Assembly (NCBI GenBank): GCA_003988855.1 | Contig: QYAI01000035.1 | Location: 279,614-343,613 of the forward strand | Direction: 5' to 3' | Length of the DNA stretch: 64,000 bases | Source: Arachnopeziza araneosa | Taxonomy: Eukaryota; Ascomycota; Leotiomycetes; Helotiales; Arachnopezizaceae | Notes under the pieces: model-generated | The model's input: only the letters and a program-made list of their open reading frames with translations | Told to the model about the DNA's origin: nothing | Database searches by the model: none | Translations under genes and position numbers: made by a program | In this document: piece after piece, positions 33,066 through 45,033 of the stretch | Layout of the letters: the number at the start of each line of letters is the position of its first letter | Position numbering within the stretch: the first letter of the stretch is position 1

Positions 33066-34068
33066 TTACTTAGCTTGCCCCTCATCGCGCCATTCATTAT
33101 CGCTCTCACCCAAACCAGAAACCATAACTCTTGGCCCCTGGGCTTCATTCTCATTTATATTATCTACTGATAAACCCTGGCCTTCTCCGTCAGGGTTATC
33201 GTGATATTCGTTATTTGCTACACTACCTTCAATGAGTCTTCTCATCGTGGCTCGGCTGTCGTCTTCAGGGTCTTCCTCGTCACCTGCTGGCGTAATTGCC
33301 TTGAACCGTTGACTCAATCTTGAGCGGGCCCAAAAGTTATTGGTGAGGAGAGAAGTGATTGAGAATGCCTAATAGTATTAATCAATAACGTTGGCTGGTA
33401 AATATAGTCCCCACCTTCAAAACAAAAACCATGATAGCAACGAGTAACAGAAGTCCAGCATCAATCTGCTCAGCCCTCCTCCAAGGTCCAAAGCAGCTCT
33501 GGGTTCGGTTGAAAACTTTCGAACAGTTCGAAGGTTGGCCAAAAGGCCAAGCCATGTGAGAAACTGTGTTCAGCCCACAGCATTGAAATTTGTCTTGAAT
33601 ATCCTTGATAGCCTCCACGTTCTTTGCCCTATACAGAGCCAGCCACTTTTCATTAAGACCACAGACCAACGCTGAAGGCGGCAGAATATGAGTCAAAGCC
33701 AGCGTGGCTATAACGGTTTCGAAGATGATTTGTGACCCGATAAGGGCTACAATAGGAAGCGTGAGGTTGTTCGAGGCTCGCCGGAGCAGGTTAGAGACTT
33801 CTCGAGTTGCAACACCACTGATAATAGGCAGACACAAGGTGGAAACAACGAGAGCTTTTGGAATCGGGAGTGAGAGAGAGTTGATATCAAGACAAGCATA
33901 GCTAATTACCGGATTAACTATCAATCTTCAAAAGACGTGGCAAAAACTCACCCCGCAACTACTACCAAAAGAAAGAGAATCTAGGAATGTCAGCACTTGA
34001 GAGAAGAACCTGGCCATCAGGCTCACAACTGGTCCAGCAAATAGGCCTATCTTCGAGAGTAGTGTCAT
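33066..34068 (-). CDS. Tetraspanin-like protein
   Basis: Four exons (34068-34027, 33980-33952, 33901-33415, 33368-33066) give 286 residues; the second exon is only 29 nt. Splicing through it produces the first membrane helix, ILFLLVVVAGYACLDI, which no contiguous ORF shows. Two further membrane segments follow (IPKALVVSTLCLPIISGV and VALIGSQIIFETVIATLAL). The large loop carries the tetraspanin mark CCG in DKFQCCGLNTVS, with further Cys (SNCSKVF, QSCFGPW). The fourth helix is AGLLLLVAIMVFVLK. The tail is acidic and about 100 residues. It resembles fungal Tsp3-type tetraspanins rather than Pls1; that subdivision is a guess. Introns are 46-50 nt. The gene is divergent from snx3. Confidence 0.8.
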
Positions 34069-34515
34069 ATTGAAACACATCTGCTTTCTAGCCTAAAACA
34101 GCTGTATACAAAATGCAGATATCAACAGAAAGGACAAGCAAGAGAGGGTCTATGCAAAAGTCGAAGTTGGAATGTTGTCACTCGACAAAATGAACATCCA
34201 AACACGAGAGGCTATTGTACCACGTCAAAGCAGGATTTCTGGTCTGTTATGCAGCCTGACAGATTGAGCAGAACCTCACTGCTTTAAAAAGGAAATCGCC
34301 GGCACGTGACATGCCCCGCCATAGCTCTTTCCATGCTTTGCCTCCGGTTGGTGACTGTCTCTGTTTCTCAAGAACTTATCTAAGACATTCAACAATCATC
34401 CGTCACTCACTTCAACTCTCCTCTCTCTTTGCCAGTGCAGAAGAAAGCCTCAGCAGAACATCCCCAGAGACACGATATCAAACAGGTAGCAGGTGCGCCA
34501 CCAACCACTACAACC
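34069..34515. promoter_or_regulatory. Divergent promoter interval
   Basis: 447 bp between the starts of the tetraspanin gene (minus) and snx3 (plus), holding both promoters. A CACGTG core is present near 34302-34307. No coding frame was trusted here. Confidence 0.45.
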
Positions 34516-35075
34516 ATGCAGGCCATGCCAGATTCGCGTCAGCAGAGCTTCGAAGAGATCTATGGGCCCCCCGAAAACTTCCTGGAGATAGAGGTGAGTT
34601 CATGAGGATACTCTAAACCGGACCTTGCACTCCTCTTGTCCTCCCAAACAAAGATTAACCGCACCTCCAGGTCAAGAACCCACGTACTCATGGTATGGGC
34701 CGTAACATGTACACCGACTACGAGATCATTTGCCGCACGAACATCCCCGCCTTCAAGTTGCGCGCCTCAAGCGTTCGGAGGCGCTATTCAGACTTTGAGT
34801 ACTTCCGCGACATCTTGGAGCGCGAGAGCGCGAGAGTGACGATTCCACCGTTGCCAGGCAAAGTCTTCACCAATCGCTTCAGTGATGATGTGATTGAGCA
34901 TCGGAGAGAGGGCTTGCAGAGATTTCTACAGATCGTGGTGGGACATCCGCTCTTGCAGACGGGGAGTAAGGTTCTCGCGGGTTTTGTGCAGGGTGAGTTT
35001 CGGGAGGTTTACAACTAGAGCAAGTATATGCTGACTAGGATCACAGATCCTAATTGGGACCGTAATGCTTGGTGA
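34516..35075 (+). CDS. snx3: Sorting nexin-3 (PX domain)
   Basis: Three exons (34516-34593, 34671-34992, 35047-35075) give 142 residues, the usual size for Snx3/Grd19. A single PX domain fills the protein: EIEVKNPRTHG, YTDYEIICRTNIPAFK, the phosphoinositide-binding RRRYSDFEYF (about residues 62-71), then LPGKVFTNRFSDDVIEHRREGL and the terminal helix. The 29-nt last exon ends in DPNWDRNAW, the C-terminus I remember for fungal Snx3. Snx3 binds PI3P on endosomes and works with retromer to recycle cargo to the Golgi (family knowledge). Reading through the second donor would replace the tail with GEFREVYN, so the short exon matters. Confidence 0.92.
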
Positions 35076-35625
35076 AAGCCACAGGTAGAGGAGGGAGGAC
35101 AGCGAAGAACACGAAAGCTTCAGAAGCCACGACCGATCACCATGCTTTTGATCCAGCATGATCTTTCAACTTTACAAAGGTCACATACTGTGTGAGTGTA
35201 TGATGAACAAAATAGCATTGAGCCAGAGGAGGTTATTTCGTTTCACGACTTCGAGTGGGGTTGGTTCTTGCAGGCGCTGATCTGTTTAACAGCGTTGATC
35301 TTATATTTATTTGCCCCTTTGTCCAAGGGAAAAGCTAACGAGTTCTTTCAAATCGTTACACTAGTGATAGCTTTAACTGATTGGAATTGCTCATAACTCA
35401 TTTATAATGTAACAAGACTGTCTCTAAGTCTATCTGAGAGATCCGACGCCTTTACCATGCTGATTCAACGCCAAAGTTACACCCATCAGTATATGCAACC
35501 CAGATCGAGGGGTGAGGTTTTGACGCTGCAATAGAAAACCCCGAAAGCTTTTGATACACTCGCCCACATCCATAACCGCCCCCAGATCCTATATCCATAC
35601 AATATTACAATAATGCCCCGTTGCT
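35076..35625. other. Convergent 3' region
   Basis: About 550 bases between the stop codons of snx3 and the Rim2-type carrier gene. No gene recognised. Confidence 0.5.
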
Positions 35626-36859
35626 CTAGGAAGGAGCATGCAATAGTTTCAATATCCCTTCGTACATGCCGAACATTATAGCTGCACTCGGAACTGTTCT
35701 CAAAAGATGAGGAGTAAGGCCACCATAGAGTGCTACCATACCTTCCTCTTTCCAGACGAGCTTAAAGCACTGGACAAGGCCAGTATATTTTAGGTGGCCA
35801 TTTTCCATCGGGCCTTGGCGAAGGCGGGTGCGGACGACCTGTATCAGATATAAGTAAAAGAAAGCATTACGATTCAAAGAACCTACTTCGTGAGGATACG
35901 TCGCCAAAGCCGCAACCAGCTTTGCACCACCAGCGGCTCCCACTTGGCCAGTCCAATCCACAGTATGATCCCAGATATTCTTTGATCTGCCGCTCAATAC
36001 AATCCTCTCCTCTCGCTTAGCCAAGCTTTTCTTCATCTGCTCGTATAACACCCATTGTAGTGTGCTTTCAGTCACACCAAGATAGCTTGCACTCATGCCC
36101 TTGTAGAGTCCTCGGATACCTTCTTGCTGCACGATCTGCTTAATGCAATCCCAAGAGTTCTTGTATCGTCTCGTTGCAGCACCACCCTTTTCCACCACAT
36201 TCCTGTCCAGCTGTAATCTTGTCTTCACCATCCAGATCGGATTCGTCACCGTACTCGTGACCATTCCTGCTAGAGCAGCAGCGCATAGCACCACCCACGC
36301 AGACTCCTGCCCATTGTTCCCATAGTCTGCAATCATGCGCTTGCCATTGCCAACCACGAAGAAATTTATCGACCGTGCTGGTACAACCCCTATCAGATTC
36401 GGACCTAAGCCTTTGAACAGCGCTCTCCATCCTTCAACCCTGTGCACCGAACCCAGTATCTGGAATGTCTCATGGAAATGGAGCAAGCCGCTTCGAAAGT
36501 GCGAAAGGTGGGCGTGGGGTGAGATGCCTTTCGCGAGGCGGGACTGAGCAAGTTGGGCTTGGTAGAAATCAGATTGAAGGCGGGTTTTGAGGACATCTAG
36601 GGGCGCAGTTAGGGTCGCAGCAGTCATGCCTCCAATACTGTACAGCATAGTGTCAGTTAAAGATTTAGAGGGCATAGAAAGACACGAACCCTCCAGCAAC
36701 GAAATGCGCCCATGATTTAGCCACAGGCGCGGGTCGCGTTGCCATTGAAGCTGCATATCGAGACTGTATTGGACCAAAATCTCCATCTTCACGGGGCTGG
36801 AGAAGCTGGGTTGGATGCCTGGATGGATCTGAAGGTGGTGAGGTCGCTTTAGTATTCAT
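35626..36859 (-). CDS. rim2: Mitochondrial carrier, Rim2 type (pyrimidine nucleotide transporter)
   Basis: Three exons (36859-36690, 36637-35887, 35838-35626) give 377 residues with the three repeats of the mitochondrial carrier family. The signature at the end of each odd helix reads PLDVLKTRLQ in repeat 1, PIWMVKTRLQ in repeat 2 and PHEVVRTRLR in repeat 3. The Trp-bearing second motif and the His-Glu third motif are what I recall for the Rim2/SLC25A33/SLC25A36 group, which carries pyrimidine nucleotides across the inner membrane for mitochondrial DNA and RNA synthesis. The first 45 residues are a polar extension. The first donor is weak (GTTCGT), yet the join AGGIGGMTAATLTAPLDV is clearly right. 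Confidence 0.88.
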
Positions 36860-37434
36860 GAAGGAGATAATTTACAGGAGTGAGCCTTGCGCAGAGAAGA
36901 AATTCGATAGGTATAGATCAAAAAGCTTATGAAGGTTTCATGTCATGGCAAAGACAGTAGAAGATTTGGAGGCCGTAGAAGCTGTGGTTTGAGTTGAAGA
37001 AAATTTATTGTCCCAAAGGTACATTTTCAAGTGAATGACGCTTCGGAAAGCCATGACAGGGATGTTGTCGCATCACAGACGCTAGGAAAAAGGGGCTCAA
37101 GCGGTCAATTAGCTGCAGTCTTCTTCTCTACCTAGTAAGTAATCTCCTTCGGCGTTTTTGATATGATATTTGGATGCCACGACTCTAGAAGAACTTGTTA
37201 ATTGAACTGACTATGCTCCCCTCCTTTGCTACGTAGGTATGCTCCGTTGAACGCCTTAAACTTGAACTTGCCCGTACACAATTAAGTTGGTTGATAGTCA
37301 TACAATAACGGGCTCCTGTTGAAGACGAGCCATCCTACAAGAAACACAAACCAGGGACCACCGTATAATGCACCATGAATGATCCGTCTTGCGCCTAAGC
37401 CCATCAATCCGACTGTGCAAAAATCCCCTGTAGA
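36860..37434. other. Interval between two minus-strand genes
   Basis: About 575 bases containing the promoter of the carrier gene and the 3' end of the Ash1-like gene. No gene seen. Confidence 0.5.
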
Positions 37435-39864
37435 TTAATCCTCCTCCCCCTCTGTGATAACTCGAATAGTACCTCCGCTTGCATCGCGAGATTGTTCTCC
37501 AGCACCTCGAATGCTCTTGACAACCCTCTTTTCCTCCTTTTGCACCATCTTCTTTGCCAGACCAGACGAGGCTCGCTTTCGAGGGCTATCACTTTTAGAA
37601 ATAACCTTCAAACTTGAGGTCCGTGAAGAGATCTTTGGCTTTCCTCGCGAATAACTTGCTAAGAGACTTGCCTTCATCGTCTTTTTGACAATTCTCTTTG
37701 ATCGGACCGCTTGGCGGGCGTTGAGAAGCTTCGAGGCACTCTTCTTCGCAGCTTTGCGTGCCTCCTTAGCCTTTTTAACGCTCGTAGATGAAGGCAATCT
37801 CTTCACTCCCGTAGCAACCTTCATCTTTCGTTTTTTGGAGCTGCGATCCTCTTCCTCACTGTCATCTCCACCTAACAACTCCTTCAACTTTCTTTTTCCA
37901 GCCTTGACTGTAGCTTTTACCACCTCTTTGATTGTCTCCTTCACAGGCTTGACATCCTTTGGTTTCGGGCCAAGTACGCCTCGGCAGTTGTCACTACCAC
38001 AACGGCACTGCTGGATATTCTTTGCAGAGAATGGATCAAAGTTATAATCGTAGGTCAACTCCTCTCCTGTCATGATTGGATTATCACCAGCGAAAAGAGC
38101 CATTCTAGGCTTGCCACCTACAATCCACTTGACCATTCGACAATTTGGCTTGCACGAATGATTAACAAAGCGAGCAATGCTTCCTTTGGTTGCGTCAATA
38201 ATCATGCCTTGATCAAAAGACATCAAATAGTAACACTAGGAAAAAGATCATCAGTTCCGTAGCTCAGAATCCTAAAAGGAGTACTCACCTCATTGTCCTT
38301 GTAGTCCTCATTCATTCGGCGATCGCATTCTTCTTCGGTAATGATTTCACCAGTGTACTCGACAATGATCTGACCGGCTTCGAAGCAACGATTGCTTCGA
38401 ACACCGTAACCACGATCAAATGTTTTTATAACTTCTACACCGATTCTATATTTCCCACCGGCCTTCTTACGTTCCATCAGGCCAGTAAAGGCTCTGTTCG
38501 TGCAACGATCTCGGCCTGCTGCACAATTCGTATCATCACACTCATAAAACATGACCCGGTTCTGGCAATCCTCATCACACCCAAGAGATTTTTTACACAC
38601 GCACTTGGAAGAAAAGCTATCAAAGTATTTAGATTCACGCCAGAGGTCTGAGGCGTCACCAATAAAGCGATCTGGATGATGCAGTTAATTATAAGTCACT
38701 TGTGCAGCTTCAGAATGACTTACTACTCGAAGTTTTTCGCCATTCATCTGGCTTTGGCTGCCCGGGAGGAAGTGGAGAGCAAACATCGAAGGGGAGTTTG
38801 AAGTCTCGACCAACCTCAAGTAGACGCTGCCCATGCCACATAGGTAACGGTAGAAACTTGTTGGGTTGAAAGGGGGCAACTTCTTCCATCTCTTTCTTCT
38901 TCTGGTCGGAGCAGTCTTTGTACCAGTCAAGGTTATTGATATCTTGTCCAGCATATAGACCCTTCGAAAGCCAAGTTTTCTCTTTCTTCACACCCTTAGC
39001 CTTCTTTGAGACAGGCACTTGATCCTCCTTTTCCTTCAATGAAGTAGCCGGCGTCGACTCCTCGACCTTTTTCTTCTTTGCTGGCGGCTCAGCGATAACG
39101 AGCTTTCCATTGCTCCAAACTTCATGAATGACAGGCTTTGTATCGATCTTTGCGAATTCATTCGTATCCGCTAGGTTTCTAAGTTCTCTTTTTGACTTAG
39201 TGATGCCTGCTAAGCTATCTTCAAATGTCTTTCGACTTCTCTTCCCTAGTACACTCAGTTTCTTGGTGAGGCTTTCGATCTTTTCGCCCGATGACCTCGT
39301 TGCTCTTCGTCGCTCTTGTTCCAGTTGCTTGGCAGTCTTTTTAGACCCATTCCCAAGACCAATTTGGCTTCGCGACTTCGGCAATGCTTTGACAGACCAT
39401 TGGAGGTCAAGTGCATCAATTCCATCGCGAACGAGTCTACTTGCATCTTTTTGAATGGTGGCAGTAGAAGAGTTTCCAGATTCCAGAGCCCCAATCAGTG
39501 TTTCTCCAGATATAGTTCTCCTGCGGGCTTCAATGACTGCCGGATCCTTGCTGAATTTCTTGGGCGCATGTATAGCCGTACCGCTGAGGACTTTGACATT
39601 ATACGTGCCGACACTTGTGCGAACGCGACGGCTACGAGCGGTGGACGGCTCCTCAGGAGTAGGATCTGTAGTCTCGAGCTTTAAAGAGGTCGAGGATATG
39701 CTGACACTGTCGCCAATGCTGGTTGGGGGTGTGCCCGAGGATGACTGCAAGTTTGACGCGACAGTATTTGCACTGCCAACAGAGTCAGAGGAAGAAGCAC
39801 GAACCTCTGCTCGAGCTTCAGCTCGAGGCGAAGTTGGCACTCTTTCCGTGAGGGCAGAGAACAT
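37435..39864 (-). CDS. Ash1-like SET-domain histone methyltransferase
   Basis: Three exons (39864-38724, 38671-38289, 38235-37435) give 774 residues. Residues 1-380 are polar and basic. An AWS domain follows (about 400-450: CVCKKSLGCDEDCQNRVMFY, then CAAGRDRCTNRAF). The SET domain carries DRGYGVRSNRCFEAGQIIVE, FVNHSCKPNC (about 531-540) and ELTYDYNF, and the post-SET motif is QCRCGSDNCRG. AWS-SET-post-SET without the WW or SRI domains of Set2 suggests the Ash1/KMT2H type, an H3K36 methyltransferase; Set2 remains the alternative. The C-terminal 180 residues are strikingly Lys/Arg/Ser-rich. Start chosen at the first ATG (MFSALTERV); upstream residues of the frame lack an ATG. Confidence 0.88.
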
Positions 39865-42228
39865 GTTGCTGTGCTGAGAGCGAGTCACGGCTCATGAGTT
39901 CTTGTTGTCGCGTCTCTGAAGCAGCAGGGGAAGATGGTTCGTCAGGGTGATGATTGTCTCTGTGGAGAATAGTTAACGGCTGTTCAAATCCACGAGAGAA
40001 AGTAAGCTGCTGTTGGAGTGACAACAATGCTCAAGACTCTAGAAAGTGTTTGTCGTGTTCGTGTTTGGATTTGTTGTTGTCGCGGGGGGTAGGAAGGAAG
40101 TATGAGCAAGGTTCGACCGCTCAGCCAAGGCAGGAACATTCGTTCAATTGGCCGGGCCACTACAACAAAGTACCGCAAAACATCGTGGATACATGAGCTT
40201 ATCTTTTACCGGCTCTATCTACCTTCAAAGGTCCAACGGCCAACGGCTGAATCTCATCAATTATATATTGTCTTGCTTTGGATGTCTATACTTTATGCCC
40301 CGCGTTCCTAGGAGTAGTTCATGAGAAGGAGCAGGCGAACTACTAGTTCTGATCTTATATTGTCCCGCCTTGATTGTGGCTCTATACTGTACGTATAGGG
40401 AGGTCCGTCTTTGGATGCTGCAAGAATCAATTATACATACTAGGCTAGAAGTGATGTGCTGCTTTCAGACTGTCGTGTCTTCCCAGACATTCCTTTGTAC
40501 AGTCGTTTGATTGCACACGGAGTTTCATCCGATGGTGAAATGCCTCGTTTGTTCCGAGGTGGGTGGAAGGGGCTTGAGCTTCCGCAGGCCTGCCGGAGCT
40601 TACTTACACGATGAGGAATTGGTCCTTTGTGAGACTACCCAAACTTCACGATGCGATAGGAGCTTTGTGCAGAGCCTGCCTGCCTGTCACCCAAGTAACT
40701 GAACATTCGATGATCTTGTGGTAAATATAAGCTAGCACACGCAACATGCCTCCTTTTCCGACCATGCAGGAGATTACGAAACGTATGAACCCTTTCATTT
40801 GCCATGTTTTCAACACTTACAGCGCTTCCTCGTCAATATGAAAGCATATATTAGAATGCGAACAAGAATTGAGAGCTTGTCTATGCGTTTCATCTGAAAG
40901 TATGGGACGATGAGCCAGTCTCTGATTGAAGCTGAGATGATAAGAGTCACCTTCAAATTTGAGATGCTTTTTAATTTTAAGAGTACAACCGCTCTCTGCC
41001 GAACTTAGCCTCTCCTGGTGTACAGATCATTGTGAGGAGCTTGTTTCGTTCTCCTTTAAAAACTTGATGCCACCTTTGCCTCGTAGCATCTTCACCAGAT
41101 CATATCTGCAAGTGATCAGAGACTGATCTGCATTGCTCAAAGTACGGGTCTACTGGGATTTCAATAACGACAAGCTTGTCCTATCCTGGTCTTGTTGTGC
41201 TATAGAGTCACGAAAGAGTCCCGATTTGAAGACCAAAATAGTGGCACTAGCGAATCTAGGGTGGGATGGATGTTCAGAACACTTCAGAATATCACAAACT
41301 CAATAAGTGATAGCAACATAAAGGTTTTCTTAAAATCAGTCTGAAGCTCGTAGCTTGCCTCTGCTGGAAATTGATGGAGGATATCTTTCTTGTCTACTGA
41401 GAGAAAGCTCTTTGCGACACTCGTCCAGAAGTTGGCGTTGGATTGGGCCTGCCTCGAATGAGAGCAAGTAGTTATCATTCAATCACGGTGATTTCAACTA
41501 TTTGCCTTGTTTTCTTCATCTCCTGGGTTGGTTATGCCTGCGAAAGAAAAAAAAGGTCTTGATTTCTCTTACGCAGATGTTTGGAATAGGTTCGTCATCT
41601 TGAGGCTTGAAGATGCTTTATGCTTCGCGCTCTTTCGAATAGCGAATTTCCTTTGCAACCATAGCATTTGATGCTCAAGAGGATCTCAAGTGAGATACAG
41701 GCAATAGGAGTTCAAGTATGGAGAAGAGAGAAATGGGGTACTTTGTAATGATTCGATTTCGAAAGAATGAATATAACACGTGCTGGGAGCACGGGAGTTC
41801 GCTTCTTCCCGCTCAACGGGGCGAAGCAAACACGATGGCATGCAGCAAAATGCGCGACGCTCTCCAATCACCACGGCTGGGCACAAAGATTGGTGCAAGC
41901 AAAGCTCCGGCGCAGCATCACGCTGGCCACAGTGCTCGCCATTCGCCAGCTCTTCTCCACAGCAGACTGCAACTTTCAGCCCGCAAAGAATGGGTGGCCG
42001 TAGTGTCCTACTCGGTGTCGATGAACGACCCAATGAGCGACCGCTGACCGCTCCGCTTGAGGCTCTGCGCGACTTTGCCAACACTCCAACCCTTCGAGGA
42101 CCGCACCTCTTCTCTGTTCTACAAAAACAAGGCGAGGAAGTCATCACCACCTTGCCGGCGCTTTGATCACGATGCCTCACGTTCCCCCAGCCGTCTTCAC
42201 CCGTATAACTATGATGAGTTAGGATAGG
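39865..42228. other. Long divergent upstream region, no gene seen
   Basis: About 2.4 kb between the start of the Ash1-like gene (minus) and the zinc-cluster gene (plus). Small ORFs on both strands look random. The last 450 bases have GC-rich open frames on both strands with no protein character; they are probably leader sequence of the zinc-cluster gene, which also has an ATGATGAGTTAG mini-frame at 42211. Confidence 0.45.
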
Positions 42229-45033
42229 ATGCTCGAAGTCACAAATTCCCCAAGATCCGGGGCCACGCGAAGGGTGCGAGGGAGGAGAGAATCAAAGGCT
42301 GCCTACAGGACTGGACACTCCACCCGCAATGGTCCAGATATGTCTTCATACGCCTTTCTAGCCGACTCACTGCCTCGAGCAAACGATCTTTCCCGATCGC
42401 CATTCTCTCAATCCTTCAACCCTAATATTCTGGCGTATTTTACCGACCCCCAAATTTTCAATCACGATGCCGACTCCAGTCCCGTCAGCTACCAAAATGG
42501 AATCGAACAATCACCCTTCTCGTCTTCTCCAGTTGTAAATACGTTAGCTTCGAACTCTCCCCCGTCTCCGCAGATGTTCGGTGGAAACCATCTTCAGCCT
42601 CCGATGGAAAGCTTCTCGCCCGTTTCAAACGAAGACCCCGACATTCAATGGGCTACTCCGCGAACATGCAATCCCGGGTCGGACATAGACGACATGGCCA
42701 TGTCAGACTTGCATCTGGGAAGCTTTGGAACCCTTGAGAGTCTGATGATGCCATCCCCAAGCATAGTCTCTGCTGCAATATCGGATAGTTATGCCGATGT
42801 CAGCTCGGCATTCACTCACCCAGATGTCCGGCATCAGTTGGAAGACCTCGCTTTATCAACTAGTAAGTTGCATCTGCCGCAGTGTCCTATGCGTTGACGT
42901 GACTTCCTCTCTACTGAGATTCTAACCTCAAATCTATAGATTCCTTCTTTCCAATGGGAGCTCAAATTAGTCCGCCCTCCCCATTTAGTATCAGTCCCAC
43001 CTCTCCCATCCGGCCAGAGGACTTCCAATTCGACCCTCACTACGCTCCCATCACCGGTGGCTTTGACGGAATACCAATGACGGTTGAAGGGTGGTCTGCG
43101 GTTACGGACCATCGATTTCAGTTTACAGAGAGAAGTGTGGATACTATTCCACAAGGACCTTGGAACTCACAGCAAGTCTATGGAAGCGAATATCAACCCA
43201 ACGCATATACTGCAGGATTTACGTCAAATATCGCAAGAGACGATCCATATAACACGAATGATATCCAACAGAGCTTGCTCAAACCAGAACCGCAGTTACT
43301 TGGGCCTGAACCACCGAGTCCTGGAGGGAGAAGCGACAACAGTTGGGCTCTGGTCTCCCGCACTAGCAGTGACGCCCCGTCGTTTGGATCTCCATGCTCG
43401 CATCGCTCTCCTGATGCGCATCCGGCATCCCCATCTCAACTATCTCATCACGACTATGATCATCCACATCCCCATGTTATTAAATTCGACAAGTTTGAGA
43501 ACCCTTCGAAAATCGTGAAAGCTAAGATTCCTCGTGGCCGACAACGTGGCCTCACGGCAATGGAGAAGAAGCAAGCCAGAGATGTGAGGGATGCTAAAGC
43601 CTGTTGGGCTTGCCATATATCAAAAACCAAGGTTGGAAAGTTCACTTGCATGTCAAGATGTAGCCCGCTGATAAAACTTCTTAGTGTTCTCCTTGTTCAC
43701 CTGGAAAACCTTGCGAACAGTGCGCCAGACTGGATGGGAAGAGAAGATTCTGCAACTTCTCCTGCTTCAATGATCCACTTGAAGCCCTTCATAAGTTCAT
43801 GGTTCCAGGCAAGTGACATTTGCTGAGTTCGAAGACGAGCCCTAACCTAACTAGATTACCTCATGGGACATTTCACACGACACAACGTCGAGTCTTTCGT
43901 TGCGGGGAATTCCTCAGGCTGGGGTACAGAATCTTTACATATAAAAATGTGGTGGGGATATGGGAAGCTTCTCGAGGCAGACGTAGTTACACTATCCTTG
44001 CGATCTGGTTCTGTCGGGATGCGGTATCAACATCAGATAACCCAAAACGGATATCCGCGTCCGACACTAGTACGAAAACAGAGCCCGCCACTAGGGATAC
44101 CATTCCGTGCGATGGACGAAGTCCAAGAAACTTATACACGATATATCCATGATATTGTCGCCAATGGCCTTGCAGATTACGTGCCAATTGCGTATACGGA
44201 TCAAGATTCGATGCTTCCTGAACGGCTTCTCGGAGCTGTAGGTCAATTCTACCGTTCCGAGTCCGAATCAGACAGTCAATCTGATCTACTTCGACGTGCG
44301 CTGGAGATACATGTTACCGCGGTAATTCTTGAAAGGAGCCTGGTTCTTGACCAAGACTCGCTACGAACAGTAAAACATCATCTGCAGGAAGATTTTCCCG
44401 AGGGATCTGCTCCCAAATGTGCCCAGAGACAGATCAAGCTTGCAATATTTGAGCCCCACCAAAGGCGTATCCTACGAGTTTTGAAAGATTGGGGTAACAT
44501 GATGTGGGCCACGAATGCTGCTGTTGGTAAGGATAAGGATTGGGCCGTCTCCTTCAGCGTTTTTCTCGTCTTGATTTTAGTAATGGACAAAATGCTTGGG
44601 GCTGCTTATTACTTTTGTGATGACAGGATCAGGTCTGGCAGCGAGGATGCAAGGGCGGAGAAAGCACAGTTCGATGAGCTTGTCAAGTTGACGCAGACCG
44701 AACTGTTTGAGAGGTGCAAAGAAATATTCCATTGGAAATTCAAGACTCGGAAAGGTGGCAAGGAGGCTTGCAACCCTATACGAGATGGGGTACGTCCATT
44801 CCTGGTCAAAACAAATACCGTGGATATCAACGTCAAAGATTTGGTTAGAGATTTGCACCAGGTGGTTGAGGATTTTGGTAAATTGATATTTTAATTTATC
44901 AAGCTGCTTTTACTGACATGTTGCAGAACAAGAGATAAAATCTCCGGCGATCAAGAAGGAGGGTACGGACTCGGAGTATATGAATGCTGGGCGTTTAGCA
45001 TGCATCTTCTTGAATGATTTTGTAAATCGCTGA
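42229..45033 (+). CDS. Zinc-cluster transcription regulator with an unusual Cys spacing
   Basis: Five exons (42229-42862, 42940-43631, 43685-43808, 43855-44877, 44927-45033) give 859 residues. The first 400 are polar, Pro/Ser-rich and probably disordered. A basic stretch (KAKIPRGRQRGLTAMEKKQA) leads into a Zn-cluster-like motif at about residues 433-475: CWACHISKTK, then CSPCSPGKPCEQC, then RRFCNFSCF. The intron 43632-43684 splits this motif. The next intron begins CCAG|GCAAGT and is GC-AG. The C-terminal half has the helical composition of fungal regulator middle regions. A second ATG at 42340 (MSSYAFLADS) may be the true start, since the 37 residues before it look like translated leader. 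Target genes unknown. Confidence 0.8.

Noticed and set aside
41686..42180. Long open frames on both strands upstream of the zinc-cluster gene
   Set aside because: GC-rich composition opens several frames at once; none has motifs or sensible composition.
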